From positions 1 through 64,000 of the forward strand of contig NZ_JAJUXH010000019.1 of the NCBI RefSeq assembly GCF_021390245.1: DNA of 64,000 nucleotides, in the 5' to 3' direction. This document shows, in pieces, positions 44,436-51,246 of the stretch. The stretch's first letter is position 1; each line of letters starts with the position of its first letter. Below the pieces are notes generated by a model, which saw only the letters and a program-made list of their open reading frames with translations, did not search any database and was not told the DNA's origin. The DNA is from Dyadobacter sp. CY323 (lineage in GTDB: Bacteria > Bacteroidota > Bacteroidia > Cytophagales > Spirosomataceae). Made by a program: the position numbers and the translations under genes.

Positions 44436-44842
44436 TCGTTTATTGCACCGAACGTTTCAAGTCAGTATTTAAAAAGCTGATCAAGTATAATTCGTATAAA
44501 CTACTCGAGCGGGAAGTTATCGACAACTTCTTCAATTGTTCAGATGAACAAATTCGCCATGGCTCTACAATTTCTGGCAGCAACCGTTTCAACATAATTA
44601 AGAAGAGACTCGGCGACAGAGGCGGATTTCGTGCTTACTTCTATGCATATGTAATGGATAACAAGATTTATCTCAGTTACATCTATCCGAAAACGGGACC
44701 ACAGGGGAAAACCTCATTAAATAAGCCTTTCCAAAAAATAATCTTTGATGAAACCGATGAAGCCATTGAAAACAATGATTTGTTCGAGCTCTCAGTTACA
44801 AACGGAAAATTGAATTTCACGCCAACGAGCTCAAATCAATGA
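44432..44842 (+). CDS. RelE/HigB-like toxin
   Basis: A 136-residue basic protein. The central and C-terminal strands match the RelE/HigB pattern: NIIKKRLGDRGGFRAYFYAY then NKIYLSYIYPKTGPQGK (residues 54-92). Arg63 and Arg67 and the tyrosines at 80-85 are candidate ribosome-dependent RNase residues. The family is usually ~90-110 residues; this one has a longer C-terminus. It overlaps the upstream helical partner by 4 bp. A perfect terminator stem begins inside its last codons. Confidence 0.72.
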   Translation: MIVYCTERFKSVFKKLIKYNSYKLLEREVIDNFFNCSDEQIRHGSTISGSNRFNIIKKRLGDRGGFRAYFYAYVMDNKIYLSYIYPKTGPQGKTSLNKPFQKIIFDETDEAIENNDLFELSVTNGKLNFTPTSSNQ

Positions 44843-44851
44843 GCTCGTTGG
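44822..44851. terminator. Terminator shared by the toxin gene and the XRE gene
   Basis: CCAACGAGCTC (44822-44832) and GAGCTCGTTGG (44841-44851) form a perfect 11-bp stem with an 8-nt loop, followed on the + strand by TTTATTTTTATTTATT. The stem includes the toxin stop codon. Because the XRE gene converges here, it may stop both transcripts. Confidence 0.88.
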
Positions 44852-44858
44852 TTTATTT

Positions 44859-45188
44859 TTATTTATTCCGGCGTTCCTCTGCCAGTTGCTTGTAAACTTC
44901 CCCCAATTCATTTTTCAATTCCTGAATCAGCTGATCGCGCTTTTCCAGTTCGCTTTTGGGGACTAATTCCTTCATATAGATAACCTCATCTGCAGTTCCG
45001 ATATATCCAAAAAGCCAGTTCGGGTGAATGTCGAATTCATTAATAAGGGTGCCAAACGCTTCGCCGGATAATGTTTGTTCACCGGACATTACCTTGCTCA
45101 TTTTCGCACCGGAAACTTTTAGGAGCTGACTAGCCGCCTTTTGATTTAGATTTTTTGCTTTAAAGACAGCAATTATTCTATCAGTCAT
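44859..45188 (-). CDS. XRE-type HTH regulator with coiled-coil tail
   Basis: A 109-residue protein from ATG 45188. Residues about 1-60 form an HTH_3/XRE domain (KNLNQKAASQLLKVSGAKMS, then LSGEAFGTLINEFDIHPNWL), and the last ~40 residues are a charged coiled coil (KSELEKRDQLIQELKNELGE), a layout common in Bacteroidota phage-type repressors. It is convergent with the RelE-like toxin gene and is preceded by three TTAACTA copies at 45204-45260, probably its own operator. Confidence 0.85.
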   Translation of the reverse strand: MTDRIIAVFKAKNLNQKAASQLLKVSGAKMSKVMSGEQTLSGEAFGTLINEFDIHPNWLFGYIGTADEVIYMKELVPKSELEKRDQLIQELKNELGEVYKQLAEERRNK

Positions 45189-45203
45189 CAAACCAACAAA
45201 CTA

Positions 45204-45260
45204 TTAACTAAAATTAAAAATAATTAACTATTACTTATAAAAATTACCAAAAGTTAACTA
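45204..45260. promoter_or_regulatory. Phased TTAACTA array upstream of the XRE gene
   Basis: TTAACTA occurs at 45204-45210, 45224-45230 and 45254-45260, so the starts are 20 and 30 bp apart, that is on one face of the helix. A weaker copy, ATAACTA, lies at 45270-45276. The tract is very AT-rich and starts 16 bp upstream of the XRE ATG. It is likely an autoregulatory operator (inferred). Confidence 0.45.
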
Positions 45261-45368
45261 TATTTGAAGATAACTACGTGTTCGTGTCATATCGGTAAAT
45301 ATAACAAACTACCGTGATAGACATTTCACTTCTCACATTTCACATCTCACATTAATCCAAAACACATT

Positions 45369-45656
45369 ATGAACTTCAAAATCATTACCCTGTCAGAAAC
45401 ACAAACCGAAGTATGCCTCCATCGTGATTGTAGCGAAAATGGCAAAGAAATTGTCCGGATATCAGCATTTGTGATCAACTCATCCGGGGTTGAGTTAATG
45501 GTAGAAAGGGTGGCTGAATTTAGGGATGCCGGAACTGCCCGACTTTTTGTAGATGATTACTCGGAAAGGTCGGCAAAGGAGTTTTTGGGACAATGTATTG
45601 AGGAGGACGGGATTCGGGTTGGCTATTTGACTAAACCTTTGATGGAATTCCGCTGA
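45369..45656 (+). CDS. Hypothetical small protein
   Basis: A 95-residue acidic soluble protein with no recognised family. Short strands and helices alternate (CLHRDCSENGKEIVRISAFV, VELMVERVAEFRDAGTARLF, SAKEFLGQCIEEDG). There is no signal peptide or membrane segment. Its 3' end overlaps the convergent gene at 45623-45976 by 34 bp, which makes at least one of the two ends uncertain. It sits between the XRE regulator and the HEPN pair. Confidence 0.5.
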   Translation: MNFKIITLSETQTEVCLHRDCSENGKEIVRISAFVINSSGVELMVERVAEFRDAGTARLFVDDYSERSAKEFLGQCIEEDGIRVGYLTKPLMEFR

Positions 45657-45976
45657 AAAATTGAAGAGGAAGCCGACCGCCTGGTTGGCTTCACTTTACG
45701 GATAGTTGCCGCAGTGTCATAAATTGGGTTCTCGACTTTTAGATATGGGTCATTACTTAGAAACAATATACTCTGATAAGGGAAATTGGACAAAAACTCT
45801 GCAACGGCATCAACCTCGTCCATTTGATATCGTTCATCTTCATAACTTTCAGTTGGCGCTACTTCTATCACATGCTGATTTGCACATACGTCAAAACCAT
45901 ATAAAAAGGACATGTTGTTGTGCTTTGCAGCAAGCGCATTCAGAAGTTTGATAATTAGTTTGTTTTCCTTTTTCAT
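45623..45976 (-). CDS. Unknown partner of a HEPN-domain protein
   Basis: A 117-residue protein. The first ~90 residues are well structured (LLNALAAKHNNMSFLYGFDV, HVIEVAPTESYEDER, FLSNFPYQSILFLSNDPY), while the last ~20 are polar and basic. It starts one base after the stop of the upstream HEPN gene (TAACATG), so the two are translationally coupled. It does not look like an MNT nucleotidyltransferase: no GSXXXXXXXD motif is visible. It is most simply read as the second component of a HEPN toxin-antitoxin pair, with a role inferred only from context. Confidence 0.6.
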   Translation of the reverse strand: MKKENKLIIKLLNALAAKHNNMSFLYGFDVCANQHVIEVAPTESYEDERYQMDEVDAVAEFLSNFPYQSILFLSNDPYLKVENPIYDTAATIRKVKPTRRSASSSIFQRNSIKGLVK

Positions 45977-45977
45977 G

Positions 45978-46382
45978 TTATTTGGTGTTTATAATTTCTG
46001 AAAGAACCGTAGTGAGCTTTTTCGCCATTTCGTATGCCACGCTGCTCCTTGCGTAATCGATGTGCTGCTCCTTGTAATCTGCAATCACTCGCTCTGCTTT
46101 CAATCTGACCATTTCTTTATAGAAATAACCCGCTTTCTGACGATCTATTGTAAACAGAATGTCAAAGGTAGCACTAATGATCAATTCATGAGATCCAGTG
46201 CCTGCCAATTTATCTCTATCCCTGGCTATTCGCGAGCCTCTGACTTTATGAAAATGCATTAAGTACTGAAATACAGCGTAATAAGAGCAATGGATGCTGT
46301 TGCTGTAATGCGCATGATTGGAGATGAGTAACTCTGAAGATTTAAGGCTCTCCTCATGTCTTCTGAGATAATTATTGTTCAT
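45978..46382 (-). CDS. HEPN-domain protein (candidate RNase toxin)
   Basis: A 134-residue helical protein. The N-terminal helix and SNSIHCSYYAVFQYLMHF resemble HEPN helix 1-2 (S-x-x-H/Y-S-x-Y-Y-A-V-F). The C-terminal helix contains ERVIADYKEQHIDY; the R-x-x-ADY signature with Arg98 and a following His107 is like HEPN RNases. Active HEPN proteins are metal-independent RNases in toxin-antitoxin and abortive-infection systems. It is the first gene of a tight pair with 45623-45976. The canonical R-X4-6-H spacing is not exact here (R98 to H107 is longer), so activity is uncertain. Confidence 0.72.
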   Translation of the reverse strand: MNNNYLRRHEESLKSSELLISNHAHYSNSIHCSYYAVFQYLMHFHKVRGSRIARDRDKLAGTGSHELIISATFDILFTIDRQKAGYFYKEMVRLKAERVIADYKEQHIDYARSSVAYEMAKKLTTVLSEIINTK

Positions 46383-46626
46383 AGAAGGGTTAAATTGAAT
46401 TTAGTTTGTGATGAAACTTACAGGTAATTAACGTTTTTGTTTTGGTGAGAAGTTGAACGCCACGGAATTTACTTAAGTAAAAAGTATAGGAGATACAGGG
46501 AATTATTGTTCGGAGTGGATGGAGTATTTAAAGGTAGATGATGGGAAGAAGCACTGGTGAAATGACGATGCCAGATGAAATTATCAATAGACTGCAGCGA
46601 AAAAGTTAATTTTGGTTTCTTTGTAT

Positions 46627-48201
46627 ATGAGAACACTTTTCACATTTTACATTTTACTAACCCTCATTATCTCCTGCACCTCCAAAAAGCAATCCGGAAA
46701 AACTGAATTCAAAGAACCTACTGCATCGGGAATTTCCGGAAAGGAACTCTCAATCGCCCATTGCAGCCGCTGCCACGGATTTGTGAAACCGGAATTATTG
46801 ACTAAAAGCGTTTGGAAAGATGTTCTTCCGGCAATGGGGCATCGAATGGGCGTATATAGTGGTGGGTTCAGGCCGGATAGTTTGTTTGATGCCGGTGTGA
46901 GCGGGGAAATTGTGCGTAATGCAGGTATCTTCCCGGAAACGCCGGTTCTGGCAAAAGAGGATTGGGTCAAAATCGTGAAGCATTATCTGGATAATGCGCC
47001 GGATACCATTCCTGACCCCGTTCGGAAAAGCAAAATCCGGATGGGACTGAAGCATTTCAAATACAAAGAATCTTCATTTAATCACAGGCCTGCATTTACG
47101 AGCATGGTTAAAATCCTACCGGATAAACGCGGGATCGCATTTAGTGACTCAAAAAACAGACGAAATGTATTGACATTCCTGACTCCGGACCTGAAAGAAA
47201 ATTACAGCATTCCATTAGCAGCAACGCCCATTCATTTTTATGAAAATGCAAATGAATTACTACTAACAACGATTGGAAAAGGTGTTTTCCCGACGGATGC
47301 GCCTGATGGGGCAATGCAACGATTTGTAAAGAATGGATCGGAGCCGGCATACAAACCGGCAGATATCCCTATTTCAAATTTGCGCCGGCCGGTTTCAATG
47401 GCATTCAGAGATTTGAATAAAGATGGGTTTGAAGATGCGGTTGCCTGTGAATTTGGCAATGAAACCGGTCAATTGGTCTGGTACCAAAACAATGGAAAAG
47501 GTGGGTACGAGAAACAGGTTTTGCGTGATAAACCCGGAGCGATCACGGCGATTATCAAAGATGCCAATCAAGATGGTTTACCGGATGTTTATGTGCTGAT
47601 GGCGCAGGCGGATGAAGGTGTTTTTTTATATGAAAACCAGGGGTCGGGTAAATTTCTGGAAAAGCGGCTGCTGTCTTTTTTGCCACTTAATGGTTCGCAA
47701 TACATTGAACTGGCAGATTTTAACAAAGACGGATTTGATGACATCATCTATGTATGTGGCGACAATGCAGATAAAACGCCGGTTTTAAAAGAGTACCATG
47801 GGGTTTACATTTTCCTTAATGACGGAAAATCCAATTTTAAACAATCGTATTTCTATCATTTGAATGGCGCATACAAAGCCATGGTGCGCGATTATGATTT
47901 GGATGGTGACCTTGATATTGCTGCCATCTCCTTCTTCCCGGATTATCAGCGTTATCCTGAGGAGAGTTTTATTTATCTGGAAAATAAAGGGAAAATGAAG
48001 TTTGAAGATTACTCCTTCCGCGAAGCGACAAAGGGCCGCTGGGTGGTGATGGATGCCGGTGATATGGATGCCGATGGAGATATCGATCTTGTTTTGGGAT
48101 CTTTCGTTTATTTTCTACCGCAAGGTGATACCACAGGACTTGGGAAAAAGTGGTTGTCGGACGGGCCTTCGGTTATTGTTTTAGAGAATACGGTACGGTA
48201 G
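46627..48201 (+). CDS. Cytochrome c domain plus VCBS/FG-GAP repeat lipoprotein
   Basis: A 524-residue lipoprotein from ATG 46627; the signal ends in a lipobox (IISC, Cys17). A heme c motif CSRCH (Cys46, Cys49, His50) marks an N-terminal cytochrome c domain (about 35-125). The rest is a beta-propeller of VCBS/FG-GAP repeats with calcium-type acidic loops: DLNKDGFEDA, DANQDGLPDV, DFNKDGFDDI, DYDLDGDLDI and DMDADGDIDL. Such fusions occur in Bacteroidota and Planctomycetes. A perfect -7 element TAATTTTG lies at 46607-46614, 12 bp upstream of the start, so the leader may be very short. Confidence 0.88.
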   Translation: MRTLFTFYILLTLIISCTSKKQSGKTEFKEPTASGISGKELSIAHCSRCHGFVKPELLTKSVWKDVLPAMGHRMGVYSGGFRPDSLFDAGVSGEIVRNAGIFPETPVLAKEDWVKIVKHYLDNAPDTIPDPVRKSKIRMGLKHFKYKESSFNHRPAFTSMVKILPDKRGIAFSDSKNRRNVLTFLTPDLKENYSIPLAATPIHFYENANELLLTTIGKGVFPTDAPDGAMQRFVKNGSEPAYKPADIPISNLRRPVSMAFRDLNKDGFEDAVACEFGNETGQLVWYQNNGKGGYEKQVLRDKPGAITAIIKDANQDGLPDVYVLMAQADEGVFLYENQGSGKFLEKRLLSFLPLNGSQYIELADFNKDGFDDIIYVCGDNADKTPVLKEYHGVYIFLNDGKSNFKQSYFYHLNGAYKAMVRDYDLDGDLDIAAISFFPDYQRYPEESFIYLENKGKMKFEDYSFREATKGRWVVMDAGDMDADGDIDLVLGSFVYFLPQGDTTGLGKKWLSDGPSVIVLENTVR

Positions 48202-48218
48202 TTGTTGTTCGGTAAAAC

Positions 48219-48479
48219 TTACTGTAAAGTGGTCAGATAATCTTCCTTGGATTTAGTGCACTCCACAAACTCAATAAAAAAGGGACGCTTCATTAAGCAT
48301 TGCTTTGCCATTTGTGTAATGAGATAATCATCAATGTCCTTGCCGCTATGACTGGTGTACGTTCGGGACATCAATACGCCCTCATGATGAAATTCAAAAT
48401 AATGATGGTGTGTGTCAGATTGAACAAAGCCTTTTTTTAATAAACTCTTTTCAACTTTTGCCGTTTTAATTGACGCCAT
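48219..48479 (-). CDS. HicA-like toxin (divergent)
   Basis: An 86-residue protein. VEKSLLKKGFVQSDTHHHYF is the HicA helix-turn-strand pattern (G-F-x-x-x-x-x-x-H), with His27-29 in place of the usual single catalytic histidine, then GVLMSRTYTSHSGKDIDDYL. It is followed by a longer C-terminus than usual (KRPFFIEFVECTKSKEDYLT). The ATG directly follows the stop of the upstream gene (TAAATG), so translation is coupled. Activity is inferred. Confidence 0.65.
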   Translation of the reverse strand: MASIKTAKVEKSLLKKGFVQSDTHHHYFEFHHEGVLMSRTYTSHSGKDIDDYLITQMAKQCLMKRPFFIEFVECTKSKEDYLTTLQ

Positions 48480-48866
48480 TTAAATTATTTCGACTGATTT
48501 AACCAAAAACTGATAATACTTCTTAACTGCTAATAACCGCTTGGATAGTTTCGAGTCATCTATATCTACGAATCGGTGATAGGAGTGGGAAAACTGGAAA
48601 AATAAATCTTCGGTTGCTTCCCGAATTGTTTTTCCGGAGGCATAAAGATCAAGTTGTTCGTTCTGTAAAAGAGTACCGTTACCTTCTTGGGATACTACAA
48701 ATGACTCTGGGAATTTCAGAATGTACCGCTCGCCTCTATATTCTATCTCGCTATATTCCATTGCAGTCTTGGTCTTTGGATCAACAAGTGTTTTTACCAT
48801 CGTATTAAAGCGTGTGTTGAAATTTATGGTCGAAAATACGAAATATTCTGGCATCTCCCAGCTCAT
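48480..48866 (-). CDS. Putative antitoxin paired with a HicA-like protein
   Basis: A 128-residue protein from ATG 48866 (a TTG at 48878 would add four residues). It is not a simple HicB, but it ends in LYASGKTIREATEDLFFQF, which resembles the helix that follows the HicB ligand strand, and a helical tail. The first ~75 residues are beta-rich (NTMVKTLVDPKTKTAMEYSE, EYRGERYILKFPESFVV). Its stop codon abuts the HicA-like start. Order antitoxin then toxin matches hicBA at 8952. The family is not recognised with confidence. Confidence 0.58.
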   Translation of the reverse strand: MSWEMPEYFVFSTINFNTRFNTMVKTLVDPKTKTAMEYSEIEYRGERYILKFPESFVVSQEGNGTLLQNEQLDLYASGKTIREATEDLFFQFSHSYHRFVDIDDSKLSKRLLAVKKYYQFLVKSVEII

Positions 48867-49132
48867 TTTTGTAACCAAATCCTGCCAAACTCAATGAAAC
48901 CATTAAGCTACTCCACGAATTCCTCTTTCTGATCTATTAATCCGCATTTACATTTACAAATACCTCATTTTTAGCCATTTGTGACGACATTCAGCTGGTT
49001 GGTCGTTGTTCTGTGCCTCTCTGTCGAGTTTGCTTTGTGGGGCGGAAAAGGGCGGTTAACATTGTATCAGAAGTCGGGAGCAATGGTGCTCTTCGCGAAT
49101 TTTAACCAATCACTTTTAAACATAAAGCTACC

Positions 49133-49525
49133 ATGAAAACGATCATTGCATCCGTATTTTTGACATGTTCACTTGCTCTCTCTTCAACAGGATTTGCGAA
49201 AGCCGACAATGGAAATTCAACCTCCGTTTCGGAAGGTGTCGAAACCAAATTCTGGGTTGTTACTTCCATCAATGGGAAGATCGACGTAAATGTCATTAAG
49301 TCAGACAAAGAGGTTTCGCTAAGTGTTGTCGATCAGCTGGGACACACGCTGGCGTCGAAAACCATCGATAAAGATGCATCCGCCACCCGCACAAGATTTG
49401 ATCTGAGCCAGCTTCCCGACGGATCTTACAAAGTGATCCTGAACGACGGCCGTCACAAAGAAGTAAAAGACATCGAGTTGAATACGCAGACCGCTGAAAC
49501 GCAACGTGTCGTTTCTTTGGGATAA
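49133..49525 (+). CDS. Small secreted beta-sandwich protein
   Basis: A 130-residue exported protein with a signal peptide (about 1-22, ending TGFA). The rest reads as a T9SS sorting-domain-like or DUF3244-like beta-sandwich: VNVIKSDKEVSLSVVDQLGH, then FDLSQLPDGSYKVILNDG. The pattern Q-L-G near the centre and L-P-D-G-S-Y-K-V near the end is characteristic. It has no other catalytic domain, so it may be a sensor or cell-surface structural element. It ends at a terminator at 49543-49579. Function is unknown. Confidence 0.7.
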   Translation: MKTIIASVFLTCSLALSSTGFAKADNGNSTSVSEGVETKFWVVTSINGKIDVNVIKSDKEVSLSVVDQLGHTLASKTIDKDASATRTRFDLSQLPDGSYKVILNDGRHKEVKDIELNTQTAETQRVVSLG

Positions 49526-49542
49526 CCGCGATTCAAACAAAC

Positions 49543-49579
49543 AAAACGCCTTCTGCTCATATCGGGCGGGAGGCGTTTT
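49543..49579 (+). terminator. Rho-independent terminator after the secreted protein gene
   Basis: AAAACGCCT (49543-49551) pairs with AGGCGTTTT (49571-49579) across a 19-nt loop, followed by GTTTTTAG. Confidence 0.8.
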
Positions 49580-49660
49580 GTTTTTAGTAAGTCTCCCTAT
49601 TTCATAAGATTCAGAATTTTACGATATTGTAATAAACCGGATAAAACTTGTGAGATTATC

Positions 49661-50425
49661 ATGAAGAGATGGTTAGGAATCGTATTTGTCCTCTTGGAGA
49701 TGGGTTTTGCTGTTCGGGGGCAGGATCTGGCAAATGCGGTTACCACAAAGCTTCCACCGGTTTCGAGATCCAGGGTGACGGTGCGGGTGCTCGACAAACA
49801 TACGCTGCAGCCGGTTTACGCGAACATCATTGTAGTTGATCAACGGCCGGGCAGACAAATTGTTCCGAAATTCGAGGATAAGGTCTATAAATTCCGGATC
49901 CCGGCAAATGATACGAGTAACATCACGATTTATGCGGACGGGTACGAAACGTTGAACGAGTCTATTTCTGCGAATGAATTGAGGCCGACAGAAGTTTTTT
50001 ATCTTACTAAAAAATCAATTGATAATACCCGCTCAGAAGTGAATCCGGGAGTTAATGCATCCGAAGTCAAGCCAGTTTTTAAAGAGGAAATTACTTCGGT
50101 GGTTTATTTTAACCAAAGTAAAACTGTAATGGTAACGAAGTCCAAACAGGAACTGGAACGCATACTCGACTTTTTGAAATACCATCAAACCTATCAGGTC
50201 GAACTGGCTGGGCACACCGACAGTAAGGGTGATCCGGCTAAGAACTTCCGGCTTTCCGGCGAGCGGGCGGAGATGGTAAGGCAGTTTCTGGTTGCAAATG
50301 AAGTTTCCACGGCCAGGATCAAAAGCAAGGCTTATGGCAGCAAAGTACCTGCCGCGCCCAACGATTGTGAACAAAATAGAAAGCTTAACCGGCGGGTGGA
50401 AATGCGGCTCGTGCCCACGCTTTAA
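49661..50425 (+). CDS. OmpA-family outer-membrane protein
   Basis: A 254-residue exported protein. After a signal (about 1-20) comes an N-terminal carboxypeptidase-regulatory/CarboxypepD_reg-like segment (VTVRVLDKHTLQPVYANIIV, residues about 34-105) and then the C-terminal OmpA domain (about 140-254) with the peptidoglycan-binding LAGHTDSKGDPAKNFRLSGE and NDCEQNRKLNRRVEMRL. It attaches the envelope to peptidoglycan. No beta-barrel is visible. The stop overlaps the convergent HPP gene by 4 bp. Confidence 0.92.
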   Translation: MKRWLGIVFVLLEMGFAVRGQDLANAVTTKLPPVSRSRVTVRVLDKHTLQPVYANIIVVDQRPGRQIVPKFEDKVYKFRIPANDTSNITIYADGYETLNESISANELRPTEVFYLTKKSIDNTRSEVNPGVNASEVKPVFKEEITSVVYFNQSKTVMVTKSKQELERILDFLKYHQTYQVELAGHTDSKGDPAKNFRLSGERAEMVRQFLVANEVSTARIKSKAYGSKVPAAPNDCEQNRKLNRRVEMRLVPTL

Positions 50426-50979
50426 CGGTATCTGCGCGCCCAGACTTTGTACCAGTTCTTATTTTTAGGATAATGCCGGTTTTTCGACATATTATTAACT
50501 ACGAGCGCCACAACAAGCAAAATGAGTACGCCGGTCAGCACGGGAGAAATCACATATAGGTAACCCAGACTGGTGATTTTTTCAGAACCGATGTTGGCAA
50601 TCAGCGCTGTGGCCCCGCCTGGTGGATGCAGGGTTTTGGTAATCTGCATAAATACAATCGACAATGAAACCGCAAATGCGGATGCCAGCCAGATTTCACC
50701 TGGAAAAATTTTATGAACTGTTACCCCAACAATCGCGCAGATTAAATGGCCGCCGATCAGATTTCTGGGCTGGGCGAGCGGACTGTTTACAATGCCATAA
50801 ATCAATACCGAAGATGCGCCGAATGAACCGATCAGAAAAACACTGTCCGTTTCGGAAAACTGGTTGTTATTCAAAAAACCGATTAATGCAATGCCCGCAA
50901 ACGATCCGAGAAATGTCCAGAAATGGTCCTTGAAATCAACTAATGTTTCTTTATAAATCACATAGCGGGCCATGCGCAT
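50422..50979 (-). CDS. HPP-family membrane protein
   Basis: A 185-residue inner-membrane protein from ATG 50979 (an in-frame TTG at 51003 is a less likely start). The HPP motif reads LHPPGGATALIA at about 120-131. Four to five membrane helices are visible (GIALIGFLNNN, VFLIGSFGASSVLIYGIV, LASAFAVSLSIVFMQ, VLTGVLILLVVALVV). Members of the family transport nitrite in plastids; in bacteria the substrate is usually unknown. It is convergent with ompA. Confidence 0.9.
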   Translation of the reverse strand: MRMARYVIYKETLVDFKDHFWTFLGSFAGIALIGFLNNNQFSETDSVFLIGSFGASSVLIYGIVNSPLAQPRNLIGGHLICAIVGVTVHKIFPGEIWLASAFAVSLSIVFMQITKTLHPPGGATALIANIGSEKITSLGYLYVISPVLTGVLILLVVALVVNNMSKNRHYPKNKNWYKVWARRYR

Positions 50980-51177
50980 GTGTTTTCTAAATCTTTTTCT
51001 CAATGTAAATGAATGCTTTTTCTACTTCGCGAAAACTGTTGTCGGTGTCGGGATCGAGAGGTATTGGAGGTTAAATGACATTGTTCTTGGCAAATTTAAT
51101 GAAAACAGTAACCCGCACTTTGAGTAAAATATAAAACATTTACAAAAGCCTTATTCAGTGAATGGTGTGAATCTTCT

Positions 51178-51191
51178 TTTTACCTAAATTG
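51178..51191 (+). promoter_or_regulatory. Promoter-like 14-mer upstream of the T9SS cargo gene
   Basis: TTTTACCTAAATTG is identical to 43905-43918. TAAATTG (51185-51191) is a near-match to TAnnTTTG. There is no clear TTG at the -33 position, so only half of the promoter is supported. Expected transcription start is near 51198, 49 bp upstream of the ATG. Confidence 0.4.
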
Positions 51192-51246
51192 AGTTGCAAC
51201 AGGCGTATCCCCCAATGCGTAATTAATTCTGCAAACCCGCTGATCT

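Noticed and set aside
45328..45350. TCACATT-type short repeats before the orphan gene at 45369
   Set aside because: Three imperfect copies of TCACATT-like words in 23 bp are too short and low in complexity to call a functional repeat.
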